Below are positions 46,370-57,728 of a DNA stretch of 64,000 nt, piece by piece. Made by a program: the position numbers and the translations under genes. The stretch is from Daphnia carinata (lineage: Eukaryota; Arthropoda; Branchiopoda; Diplostraca; Daphniidae). Within the stretch, counting starts at the first letter, position 1. Every line of letters starts with the position of its first letter. The notes under the pieces are model-generated. The model made no database searches. It was not told the DNA's origin and worked only from the letters and a program-made list of their open reading frames with translations. The stretch covers positions 4,744,424 through 4,808,423 of the forward strand of contig NC_081334.1 of assembly GCF_022539665.2 (NCBI RefSeq). The letters run 5' to 3'.

Positions 46370-47165
46370 CATCCTCCAACATTCCAATCTCACGTTTATT
46401 CAACAACTTTGTTATTCTGTTGTATCTGTAAAAAAAACAAAAAACAACATTGCATTACATTTCCAAATATATTTGTCAATAAACCTGGTTACTAATACCT
46501 TATTAAGTGTTAAGTCTCAAACCCATTACATGAAGCTGAATTTAAAGTGTCATACAATCTACTTTGCATGGTAAAACCAGATTTCCAGCATGTTAATATG
46601 CCTCACTGTTGTTATCAAGCCAAACCTACATGACAGAATTTTATAAAATTACACTAATTTAGTTATTAAACATCTCATACCATTACGCTGGTCCCTTTTT
46701 TTGTTCCATCGTGGAATACGTGAATGCTTGAAGAAAATAAGATTCATGGGGCCAACACTACCAGTCTAATAGCTCCTACGCCTAAATTTTTGAAACCACT
46801 TCCACCCATATCTGACAAACCCTAAAGAAGAAAAAATGTTTGGTAACTAAAACCCCAAATGAAGATAACCTACACGAATACTTGTATAGAAGCAAACAAA
46901 TATTCCCAAATAAATGATACCTTCATGGCAAATGAGTTTGACCATGAGCTGCCAGCTTAATATGTTGTTGATTCGATCTTTCTTTCTCCATCCAGCAACA
47001 GTAGTAAACTGAAGCAAAAAAACCTGAATGGAAAAACATAAAATAATGCTTGTTTTTATAATACCAATATGAAAAACAACTTACTAAAGGGAAAATAAAT
47101 GTTACGATTAAAACATTGTTCAAGGGCATTGTCAGGATCTTTGAAATGCCACCTGTCAGCAAATT
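46370..47165. repeat. Diverged direct copies of IR2 and tandem-unit sequence
   Basis: 46,370-46,640 matches 29,540-29,900. 46,805-47,155 matches 36,205-36,540 of the 3,530-bp unit (shared blocks ACAAACCCTAAAGAA, ATGAGTTGCCAGCTTA-like, CCATCCAGGAACAGCAGTAAAC-like). Similarity is about 75% by eye. Confidence 0.65.
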
Positions 47166-47379
47166 GTAATGAAGGAAAAATGTTAAATAGCCTAAAAGCT
47201 GTCCATTCTAATAAAGATTAAATTTCCAGCAAAGAAACAAAGAATTAATAAATTGTAAACCAAACTATTGATGATGTCCATAATTGGTTAGCCCACAGCA
47301 CATTCATACAACATTCAAATTTAGACTATGATGGGCATAAAAACTAAATTTTCTGCTACAAAACACTTTTGTCTCCACC

Positions 47380-48865
47380 TTCACTCCTGCTACTGTTTTC
47401 TAAATATTACAGTTTCTTCCCATTAATTTGTCGTCAAGGGTTGCCACTGTGTTAAATCTTTAGTATCCAATAAACAAATAAAAGTTTTTACCTTTTGGGA
47501 ATACTGTAAACTTTACACAAACGTAAGCACGTAGTGTTTCTACCAGTTTACGGCACAGATGATGAGCTAATACTGTAGCCAATGTGCGACCCGGCTCCAA
47601 TGCATTCTTGTACATTTCTATCATTATATGTTGATGTACACGTCTATGTTATATGTTGATCAACACTTCTGTAAAAGAAAAAATTTAAATTCAACATCAT
47701 ATGAGAAAAAATTCCTGGAATATCACTTGTCTTACATCTGATCCAATTGTCCATTAATGCTATTGGTAAAGTAAGGATCAATATGATAGTAATGTGCTAA
47801 GTGCTAGGCCACACATTACAGACATCGGTAGGTGTGTTTTAATATCCCAAGAATACACAACTCATGTGCAACAGATAAAGAAATTAATTTGTCAAGCATC
47901 AGGTAACCAGCCATGTGTTCGAGCTAGACAATATGGGTTGAAACTCCAATGGAAGAATGCTCTTAAGATAACCTGCACGTAATTGCAGCAAATGGCTTGT
48001 TTTTCTGCAACCATTACAGACCTTTATTAGTTCCCCTCAGTATTGATCTAGGGTCACTGAGAGGACACACACAGCATCCCTTGACATGAAGATCACACCT
48101 CACGATAGTTCCCTTTCCTACAATGCAAATGATTGGGACCGAGTTGAAAGATTTCTCTGATGAAAGAATTCTCACTAAAACAAAATCAAGATGTTACTAA
48201 TAAACTTCAGAGAAGATTGTTTCCATACCTTGCAGTTCACAATGGGTGAAGGCCCATCTTGATGTTTACGAGTGATTGCGATTGGTTAGATAGTCAACGT
48301 TCTCCTGAGCATGAGCAAAGCAGAAGTACTAGGCTTCTTGATACATATTATATTTAATTAATACCTGTTCTGACCTTACATCTTTTCTGCATGCAATGGA
48401 GAATTTTTTGGGGCAGTGCTTCCTTTTGTTCTTCTCTCCATTCACACTCAAACTGTTAGAAACGTTGGTAGTCTATGATTACTGTCTTTGATCTAGTCTG
48501 AAAACGAAAGTAGTTATATTACCAATTCATGTTCATGCTCTAACTTTGCTGCAGACTAGTAATAAAAGTTTACATTGCAAGAAGCTTTGGCCCACTGACA
48601 GCTGCCACTGGGAGCAGATAACCCAACTGCCACGTCATCTGCTGGACATTGATAATCTGACATCCCCACCTTCACTCCTGCTACTGTTTCTTAAATATAA
48701 CAATTTCTCCCCCATTAATTTGTCATCAAGGGTTGCCACTGTGTTAAGTCTTTAGTATGCAATAAACAAATAAAAGATTTACCTTATGGGAAGATTGTAA
48801 ACTGTACACAAACGCAAGAAAGTAGTGCTTCTACCAGTTAACGGGACCGGTGATTAGCTAATAAT
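47380..48865. repeat. Direct repeat pair with intervening sequence
   Basis: 47,380-47,560 and 48,655-48,840 are direct copies (shared TTCACTCCTGCTACTGTTT, AAGGGTTGCCACTGTGTTAA, GTAAACT-TACACAAACG). The ~1.1 kb between them has no recognised gene; the frame at 47,794-47,982 shows no domain. Confidence 0.65.
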
Positions 48866-49255
48866 GACGAAATGCGAAAAGTAACTAAAATGCGGGAAAT
48901 TTTTACGGAAAGGTTATTAAATTGAGGGAAATTTTTTGCGGAAAAGGACACTAAAATGCGGGAAAACTTTTTGCGGAAAGAACACTAAAATGCGGGAAAA
49001 ACTTGCGGAAGGGACACTAAAATGCGGGAAAATTTTTGCGGAAAAGGACACTAAAATGCGGGAAATTTTTTGAGGAAAGCACACTAAAACGCGGGAAAAA
49101 TTTGCGGAAGGGACACTAAAATGTGGGAAAGTTTTTGCGGAAAAGGATACTAAAATGCAGGAAAACATTTGCGGAAGGGACACTAAAATGCGGGAAACTT
49201 TTTGCGGAAAAGGACACTAAAATGAGGGAATATTTTTGCGGAAAGCACACTACAA
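48866..49255 (+). repeat. ~35-bp minisatellite rich in GCGGGAAA
   Basis: About eleven imperfect units of GGACACTAAAATGCGGGAAA plus ATTTTTGCGGAAAA with length variation. Seven units keep GCGGGAAA exactly, the reverse of TTTCCCGC, which is a consensus E2F/DP binding word. The 88-codon minus-strand frame here is a repeat by-product. Confidence 0.9.
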
Positions 49256-51324
49256 TTTGAAACACTTCTTAACGGTTAGAGCTAGTACGCTGGGAATGGT
49301 TCCATTCGACGCAGAATAAAAAGTTACGTCGAATGAGATGTGTTTTATTTAATTCTGATGAGTTTTACTCAATTGCAGTTCAAAAAACGACCGCTAGAGG
49401 GCCCTGAAAACTGAAAAATGCTAACTCCCGAACAGTTAGAGCTAGAACGCTGGGAATGGTTCCATTCGACGCATAATAAAAAGTTACGTCGAATCACATG
49501 TGTTTTATTCAATTCTGATGAGTTTTACTCAATTGCAGTTCAAAAAACGACCGCTAGAGGGCTCTGAAAACTGAAAAATACTAACTCCTGAACGGTTAGA
49601 GCTAGAACGCTGGAAATGGTTCCATTCGACGCAGAATAAAAAGTTACGTCGAATGAGATGTAATTATAATTCGAAATACGACCGCTAGAGGGCTCTGAAA
49701 ACTGAAAAATGCTAACTCCTGAACGGTTAGAGCTAGAACGCTGGGAATGTTTCCATTCGACGCAGAATAAAAAGTTACGTCGAATGAGATGTGTTTTATT
49801 CAATTCCGATGAGTTTTACTCAATTGCAGTTCAAAAAACGACCGCTAGAGGGCTCTGAAAACTGAAAAATGCTAACTCCTGAACGGTTAGAGCTAGAACG
49901 CTGGGAATGTTTCCATTCGACGCAGAATAAAAAGTTACGTCGAATGAGATGTAATTATAATTCGAAATACGACCGCTAGAGGCTCTGAAAACTGAAAAAT
50001 GCTAACTCCTGAACGGTTAGAGCTAGAACGCTGGGAATGGTTCCATTCGACGCATAATAAAAAGTTACGTCGAATGAGATGTGTTTTATTCAATTCTGAT
50101 GAGTTTTACTCAATTTTAGTTCAAAAAACGACCGCTAGATGGCTCTGAAAACTGAAAAAATACTAACTCCTGAACGGTTAGAGCTAGAACGCTGGGAATG
50201 GTTCCATTCGACGCATAATAAAAAGTTACGTCGAATGAGATGTGTTTTATTCAATTCTGATGAGTTTTACTCAATTTCAGTTCAAAAAACGACCGCTAGA
50301 GGGCTCTGAAAACTGAAAAATACTAACTCCTGAACGGTTAGAGCTAGAACGCTGGAAATGGTTCCATTCGACGCAGAATAAAAAGTTACGTCGAATGAGA
50401 TGTAATTATAATTCGAAATACGACCGCTAGAGGGCTCTGAAAACTGAAAAATGCTAACTCCTGAACGGTTAGAGCTAGAACGCTGGGAATGTTTCCATTC
50501 GACGCAGAATAAAAAGTTACGTCGAATGAGATGTGTTTTATTCAATTCCGATGAGTTTTACTCAATTGCAGTTCAAAAAACGACCGCTAGAGGGCTCTGA
50601 AAACTGAAAAATGCTAACTCCTGAACGGTTAGAGCTAGAACGCTGGGAATGTTTCCATTCGACGCAGAATAAAAAGTTACGTCGAATGAGATGTAATTAT
50701 AATTCGAAATACGACCGCTAGAGGCTCTGAAAACTGAAAAATGCTAACTCCTGAACGGTTAGAGCTAGAACGCTGGGAATGGTTCCATTCGACGCATAAT
50801 AAAAAGTTACGTCGAATGAGATGTGTTTTATTCAATTCTGATGAGTTTTACTCAATTTTAGTTCAAAAAACGACCGCTAGAGGGCTCTGAAAACTGAAAA
50901 ATGCTAACTCCTGAACGGTTAGAGCTAGAACGCTGGGAATGTTTCCATTCGACGCAGAATAAAAAGTTACGTCGAATGAGATGTAATTATAATTCGAAAT
51001 ACGACCGCTAGAGGCTCTGAAAACTGAAAAATGCTAACTCCTGAACGGTTAGAGCTAGAACGCTGGGAATGGTTCCATTCGACGCATAATAAAAAGTTAC
51101 GTCGAATGAGATGTGTTTTATTCAATTCTGATGAGTTTTACTCAATTTTAGTTCAAAAAACGACCGCTAGAGGGCTCTGAAAACTGAAAAATACTAACTC
51201 CTGAACGGTTAGAGCTAGAACGCTGGGAATGGTTCCATTCGACGCAGAATAAAAAGCTACGTCGAATGAGATGTAATTATAATTCGAAATACGACCGCTA
51301 GAGGGCTCTGAAAACTGAAAAATG
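49256..51324 (+). repeat. Subtelomere-type satellite, 160/130-bp monomers
   Basis: Monomers share CTAACTCCTGAACGGTTAGA, GAACGCTGGGAATGGTTCC, TTCGACGCAGAATAAAAAG, TTACGTCGAATGAGATG and ACGACCGCTAGAGGGCTCTG. A long form (160 bp) has TTTTACTCAATTGCAG, and a short form (130-131 bp) replaces that part with TAATTATAATTCGAAATA. The order of forms repeats with a 742-bp period (for example 49,540 and 50,282). About 14 monomers are present before the telomeric repeats start. Confidence 0.95.
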
Positions 51325-52365
51325 GGTTGGTTAAAAATGGTTAAGTTGGTTAGGCCAGGTTAAGGTTAGGTTAGGTTAGGTTAGGTTAGGTTAGGTTAGG
51401 TTAGGTTGGCCAGTTTAAAGGTTAGGTTAGGTTAGGTTAGGTTAGGTTAGGTTAGGTTAGGTTAGGTTAGGTTAGGTTAGGTTAGGTTAGGTTAGGTTAG
51501 GTTAGGTTAGGTTAGGTTAGGTTAGGTTAGGTTAGGTTAGGTTAGGTTAGGTTAGGTTAGGTTAGGTTAGGTTAGGTTAGGTTAGGTTAGGTTAGGTTAG
51601 GTTAGGTTAGGTTAGGGTAGGTTAGGTTAGGTTAGGTTAGGTTAGGTTAGGTTAGGCCAGGCCAGGTTAGGTTAGGGTTAGGTTAGGTTGGGTTAGGTTA
51701 GGTTAGGTTAGGTTAGGTTAGGTTAGGTTAGGTTAGGTTAGGTTAGGTTAGGTTAGGTTAGGTTAGGTTAGGTTAGGTTAGGTTAGGTTAGGTTAGGTTA
51801 GGTTAGGTTAGGTTAGGTTAGGTTAGGTTAGGTTAGGTTAGGTTAGGTTAGGTTAGGTTAGGTTAGGTTAGGTTAGGTTAGGTTAGGTTAGGTTAGGTTA
51901 GGTTAGGTTAGGTTAGGTTAGGTTAGGTTAGGTTAGGTTAGGTTAGGTTAGGTTAGGTTAGGTTAGGTTAGGTTAGGTTAGGTTAGGTTAGGTTAGGTTA
52001 GGTTAGGTTAGGTTAGGTTAGGTTAGGTTAGGTTAGGTTAGGTTAGGTTAGGTTAGGGTAGGTTAGGTTAGGTTAGGTTAGGTTAGGTTAGGTTAGGTTA
52101 GGTTAGGTTAGGTTAGGTTAGGTTAGGTTAGGTTAGGTTAGGTTAGGTTAGGTTAGGTTAGGTTAGGTTAGGTTAGGTTAGGTTAGGTTAGGTTAGGTTA
52201 GGTTAGGTTATGTTAGGTTAGGTTAGGTTAGGTTAGGTTAGGTTAGGTTAGGTTAGGTTAGGTTAGGTTAGGTTAGGTTAGGTTAGGTTAGGTTAGGTTA
52301 GGTTAGGTTAGGTTAGGTTAGGTTAGGTTTGGTTAGGTTAGGTTAGGTTAGGTTAGGTTAGGTTG
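51325..52365 (+). repeat. (TTAGG)n telomeric repeat
   Basis: Near-perfect arthropod telomere pentamers, with a degenerate start at 51,325-51,420 and rare variants (GGGTAGG, TGTTAGG). The G-rich strand is the plus strand, so the chromosome end would lie to the right. Confidence 0.98.
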
Positions 52366-52715
52366 GCTAGGCTGGTTGTGCTGTGCTGTGCTGGCTGTGT
52401 TAGTGTTAGGCTAGTGTTAGGTTAGGTTAGGCTGTGCTTGGTTAGGTTGCTGTGCTGTGCTGTGGGCTGTGTTAGGTGCTGTGTGTGCTGTGCTAGTGCT
52501 GGCTTAGGTTAGGCTTAGGTTGCTGTGCTGGCTTAGGTTAGGTTAGGTTAGGTTAGGCCAGGTTAGGTTAGGTTAGGTTAGGTTAGCTGTTGTGCTGGCG
52601 TTAGTGTTGTGCTAGGTTAGGTTAGGTTAGGTTAGGTTAGGTTAGGCTTGCTGGCTGTAGCTGTTAGGTTAGGTTAGGCTTAGGTGCTGGTTGCTGTGTA
52701 GGCCAGGGGTTAGGC
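52366..52715 (+). repeat. Degenerate pentamer block rich in CTGTG
   Basis: TTAGG runs are broken by GCTGTGCTGTG and GGCTGTGTTAGTG words, still largely with 5-bp phasing. This looks like corrupted TTAGG repeat, or a variant repeat, rather than a different element. Confidence 0.7.
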
Positions 52716-54892
52716 CAGGCCAGGCCAGGTTAGGTTAGGTTAGGTTAGGCCAGGCCAGGCCAGGTTAGGTTAGGTTAGCCAGGCCAGGCTAGGTTAGGCC
52801 AGGCCAGGCCAGGCCAGCCAGCCAGGCCAGGCCAGGCCAGGCCAGGTTAGGTTAGGCCAGGCCAGGCCAGGTTAGGTTAGGCCAGGCCAGGCCAGGCCAG
52901 GCCAGGCCAGGCCAGGTTAGGTTAGGTTAGGCTGTGTGTTGTTTAGGCCAGGTTAGGTTAGGCCAGGCCAGGCCAGGTTAGGTTAGGCGGCCAGGCCAGG
53001 CCAGGCCAGGTTAGGTTAGGCCAGGCCAGGCCAGGCCAGGCCAGGCCAGCCTGATTAGCCAGGCCAGGCCAGGCCAGGCCAGGTTGGGCCAGGCCAGGTT
53101 AGGCCAGCCAGCCAGGCCAGGCCAGGCCAGGCCAGGCCAGGCCAGGGAGGCCAGGCCAGGCCAGGCCAGGCCAGGCCAGGTTAGGCCAGGCCAGGCCAGG
53201 TTAGGTTAGGCCAGGCCAGGTTAGGTTGGGGTGAGGCCAGGCCAGGTTAGGTTAGGCCAGGGCCAGGCCAGGCCAGGGCCAGGCCAGGCCAGGCCAGGCC
53301 AGGCGTAGGCCAGGCCAGGCCAGGCCAGGCCAGGCCAGGCCAGGCCAGGTTAGGCCAGGCCAGGCCAGGCCAGGCCAGGCCAGGCCAGGTTGGCAGGCCA
53401 GGTTAGGCCAGGCCAGGCCAGGCCAGGCCAGGTTAGGTTAGGCCAGGTGAATGGTGGTTAGGCCAGGTTAGGTTAGGCCAGGCCAGGCCAGGCCAGGCCA
53501 GGCCAGGCCAGGCCAGGCCAGGCCAGGCCAGGGAGAGGCCAGGCCAGGCCAGGCCAGGCCAGGCCAGGTTTTTAGGCCAGGCCAGGCCAGGCCAGGTTAG
53601 GCCAGGCCAGGTTAGGCCAGGCCAGGCCAGCCGGGGTAGGCCAGGCCAGGCCAGGCCAGGCCAGGCCAGGCCAGGCCAGGCCAGGCCAGGCCAGGCCAGG
53701 CCAGGCCAGGTTAGGCCAGGCCAGGCCAGGGCCAGGCCAGGCCAGGCCAGGCCAGGCCAGGCCAGGCCAGGATAGGCCAGGCCAGGCCAGGCCAGGCCAG
53801 GCCAGGCCAGGCCAGGCCAGGCCAGGCCAGGCCAGGCCAGGCCAGGCCAGGCCAGGCCAGGCCAGGCCAGGCCAGGCCAGGCCAGGGCCAGGCCAGGTAG
53901 GCCAGGCCAGGTTAGGCCAGGGTTAGGTTAGGCCAGGCCAGGCCAGGCCAGGCCAGGTTAGGTTAGGCCAGGTTAGGTTAGGCCAGGTTAGGTGTGGTTA
54001 GGCCAGGCCAGGCCAGGTTAGGTTAGGTTAGGCCAGGCCAGGTTAGGTGGTTAGGAGTAGGTTAGGTTAGGTTAGGTTAGGCCAGGTTAGGTTAGGTTAG
54101 GTTAGGTTAGCCAGGCCAGCCAGTTAGGCCAGGTTAGGCTTGCAGGTTAGGTTGGTTAGGTTAGCTGTTAGGCCGGGGTCATCAGGTTAGGTTGTTTGCC
54201 AGGCCAGAGGCCAGGCCAGCCAGGCCAGGCCAGGCCAGTGCCAGGCCAGGCCAGCCAGTGCTGTGCTGCCAGGCCAGGCCAGGTTGGCCAGCCAGCCAGG
54301 CCAGTGCCAGGCCAGTGCCAGGCCAGGCCAGGCCAGGCCAGGCCAGCCAGTGCCAGGCCAGTGCCAGGCTGTGCCAGGCCAGTGCAGGCCAGGCCAGGCC
54401 AGGCCAGGCCAGTGCCAGGCCAGGCCAGGCCAGGCCAGGCCAGGCCAGGCCAGGCCAGCTGTGCTGTGCCAGGCCAGGCCAGGCCAGTGCCAGGCCAGGC
54501 CAGTGCTGTGCCAGGCCAGGCCAGGCCAGGCCAGGCCAGGCCAGGCCAGGCCAGGCCAGGCCAGGCCAGGCCAGGCCAGGCCAGGCCAGGCCAGGCCAGG
54601 CCAGGCCAGGCCAGGCCAGGCCAGGCCAGGCCAGGCCAGGCCAGGCCAGGCCAGGCCAGGCCAGGCCAGGCCAGGCCAGGCCAGGCCAGGCCAGGCCAGG
54701 CCAGGCCAGGCCAGGCCAGGCCAGGCCAGGCCAGGCCAGGCCAGGCCAGGCCAGGCCAGGGCCAGGCCAGGCCAGGCCAGGCCAGGCCAGGCCAGGCCAG
54801 GCCAGGCCAGGCCAGGCCAGGCCAGGCCAGGCCAGGCCAGGCCAGGCCAGGCCAGGCCAGGCCAGGCCAGGCCAGGCCAGGCCAGGCCAGCC
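52716..54892 (+). repeat. (CCAGG)n variant block
   Basis: The pentamer is CCAGG instead of TTAGG, in long perfect runs (for example 54,505-54,760) mixed with TTAGG early on and with CCAGTG words around 54,230-54,510. On the C-rich strand this is CCTGG in place of CCTAA. Long open frames of 214-236 codons (Ala-Arg-Pro-Gly-Gln periodic) run through it only because the repeat has no stop. Confidence 0.95.
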
Positions 54893-57548
54893 GTTAGGTT
54901 AGGTTAGGTTAGGTTAGGTTAGGTTAGGTTAGGTTAGGTTAGGTTAGGTTAGGTTAGGTTAGGTTAGGTTAGGTTAGGTTAGGTTAGGTTAGTTTAGGTT
55001 AGGTTAGGTTAGGTTAGGTTAGGTTAGGTTAGGTTAGGTTAGGTTAGGTTAGGTTAGGTTAGGTTAGGTTAGGTTAGGTTGGTTAGGTTAGGTTAGGTTA
55101 GGTTAGGTTAGATTAGGTTAGGTTAGGTTAGGTTAGGTTGAGGTTAGGTTGGGATTAGGTTAGGTTAGGTTAGGTTAGGTTAGGTTAGGAGAGGATAGGT
55201 TAGGTTAGGTTAGGTTAGGTTAGGTTAGGTTAGGTTAGGTTAGGTTAGTTAGGTTAGGTTAGGTTAGGTTAGGTTAGGTTAGGTTAGGTTAGGTTAGGTT
55301 AGGTTAGGTTAGGTTAGGTTAGGTTAGGATTGGGTTAGGTTAGGTTAGGTTAGGTTAGGTTAGGTTAGGTTAGGTTAGGTTAGGTTAGGTTAGGTTGGGT
55401 TAGGTTAGGTTAGGTTAGGTTAGGTTAGGTTAGGTTAGGTTAGGTTAGGTTAGGTTAGGTTAGGTTAGGTTAGGTTAGGTTAGGTTAGGTTAGGTTAGGT
55501 TAGGTTGGGTTAGGTTAGGTTAGGTTGGTTAGGTTAGGTTAGGTTAGTAGGTTAGGTTAGGTTAGGTTAGGTTAGGTTAGGTTAGGTTAGGTTAGGTTAG
55601 GTTAGGTTAGGTTAGGTTAGGTTAGGTTAGGTTAGGTTAGGTTAGGTTAGGTTAGGAAAGGTTAGGTTAGGTTAGGTTAGGTTAGGTTAGGTTAGGTTAG
55701 GTTAGGTTAGGTTAGGTTAGGTTAGGTTAGGTTAGGTTAGGTTAGGTTAGGTTAGGTTAGGTTAGGTTAGGTTAGGTTAGGTTAGGTTAGGTTAGGTTAG
55801 GTTAGGTTAGGTTAGGTTAGGTTAGGTTAGGTTAGGTTAGGTTAGGTTAGGTTAGGTTAGGTTAGGTTAGGTTAGGTTAGGTTAGGTTAGGTTAGGTTAG
55901 GTTAGGTTAGGTTAGGTTAGGTTAGGTTAGGTTAGGTTAGGTTAGGTTAGGTTAGGTTAGGTTAGGTTAGGTTAGGTTAGGTTAGGTTAGGTTAGGTTAG
56001 GTTAGGTTAGGTTAGGTTAGGTTAGGTTAGGTTAGGTTAGGTTAGGTTAGGTTAGGTTAGGTTAGGTTAGGTTAGGTTAGGTTAGGTTAGGTTAGGTTAG
56101 GTTAGGTTAGGTTAGGTTAGGTTAGGTTAGGTTAGGTTAGGTTAGGTTAGGTTAGGTTAGGTTAGGTTAGGTTAGGTTAGGTTAGGTTAGGTTAGGTTAG
56201 GTTAGGTTAGGTTAGGTTAGGTTAGGTTAGGTTAGGTTAGGTTAGGTTAGGTTAGGTTAGGTTAGGTTAGGTTAGGTTAGGTTAGGTTAGGTTAGGTTAG
56301 GTTAGGTTAGGTTAGGTTAGGTTAGGTTAGGTTAGGTTAGGTTAGGTTAGGTTAGGTTAGGTTAGGTTAGGTTAGGTTGGGTTAGGTTAGGTTAGGTTAG
56401 GTTAGGTTAGGTTAGGTTAGGTTAGGTTAGGTTAGGTTAGGTTAGGTTAGGTTAGGTTAGGTTAGGTTAGGTTAGGTTAGGTTAGGTTAGGTTAGGTTAG
56501 GTTAGGTTAGGTTAGGTTAGGTTAGGTTAGGTTAGGTTAGGTTAGGTTAGGTTAGGTTAGGTTAGGTTAGGTTAGGTTAGGTTAGGTTAGGTTAGGTTAG
56601 GTTAGGTTAGGTTAGGTTAGGTTAGGTTAGGTTAGGTTAGGTTAGGTTAGGTTGGTTAGGTTAGGTTAGGTTAGGTTAGGTTAGGTTAGGTTAGGTTAGG
56701 TTAGGTTAGGTTAGGTTAGGTTAGGTTAGGTTAGGTTAGGTTAGGTTAGGTTAGGTTAGGTTAGGTTAGGTTAGGTTAGGTTAGGTTAGGTTAGGTTAGG
56801 TTAGGTTAGGTTAGGTTAGGTTAGGTTAGGTTAGGTTAGGTTAGGTTAGGTTAGGTTAGGTTAGGTTAGGTTAGGTTAGGTTAGGTTAGGTTAGGTTAGG
56901 TTAGGTTAGGTTAGGTTAGGTTAGGTTAGGTTAGGTTAGGTTAGGTTAGGTTAGGTTAGGTTAGGTTAGGTTAGGTTAGGTTAGGTTAGGTTAGGTTAGG
57001 TTAGGTTAGGTTAGGTTAGGTTAGGTTAGGTTAGGTTAGGTTAGGTTAGGTTAGGTTAGGTTAGGTTAGGTTAGGTTAGGTTAGGTTAGGTTAGGTTAGG
57101 TTAGGTTAGGTTAGGTTAGGTTAGGTTAGGTTAGGAGAGGTTAGGTTAGGTTAGGTTAGGTTAGGTTAGGTTAGGTTAGGTTAGGTTAGGTTAGGTTAGG
57201 TTAGGTTAGGTTAGGTTAGGTTAGGTTAGGTTAGGTTAGGTTAGGTTAGGTTAGGTTAGGTTAGGTTAGGTTAGGTTAGGTTAGGTTAGGTTAGGTTAGG
57301 TTAGGTTAGGTTAGGTTAGGTTAGGTTAGGTTAGGTTAGGTTAGGTTAGGTTAGGTTAGGTTAGGTTAGGTTAGGTTAGGTTAGGTTAGGTTAGGTTAGG
57401 TTAGGTTAGGTTAGGTTAGGTTAGGTTAGGTTAGGTTAGGTTAGGTTAGGTTAGGTTAGGTTAGGTTAGGTTAGGTTAGGTTAGGTTAGGTTAGGTTAGG
57501 TTAGGTTAGGTTAGGTTAGGTTAGGTTAGGTTAGGTTAGGTTAGGTTA
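54893..57548 (+). repeat. (TTAGG)n telomeric repeat
   Basis: About 2.6 kb of nearly perfect TTAGG with rare changes such as GGTTGGG, GGAAAGG and GGAGAGG. The G-rich strand is again the plus strand. Confidence 0.98.
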
Positions 57549-57728
57549 GATTAAGTTAAATTAAATTAGAATTAAGTTAAGTTAAGTTAAGTTAGAATTA
57601 GAAATTAAGTTAAATTAAGTTAAATTAAATTAAATTAAATTAGAATTAAATTAAGTTAGAATTAGAATTAGAATTAGAATTAGAATTAGAATTAAGTTAA
57701 ATTGGAGAAGTTAGGAATTGAATTAGAT
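57549..57728 (+). repeat. TTAAG/TTAAA/TTAGAA degenerate block
   Basis: Pentamers change abruptly to TTAAG, TTAAA and AGAATT words for ~180 bp, then return to TTAGG. The change is G-to-A within otherwise phased repeats. Confidence 0.85.

Noticed and set aside
48917-49183. 88-codon periodic frame on the minus strand
   Set aside because: Lies wholly inside the ~35-bp minisatellite.
49540-50545. Two identical 87-codon minus-strand frames
   Set aside because: Satellite monomers read in an open frame; they are identical because of the 742-bp higher-order period, not because of protein constraint.
54192-54907. Three overlapping frames of 214-236 codons encoding Ala-Arg-Pro-Gly-Gln repeats
   Set aside because: All three frames are open because the CCAGG pentamer contains no stop in any frame, so this is a repeat by-product. 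The block itself may be a sequencing artefact.
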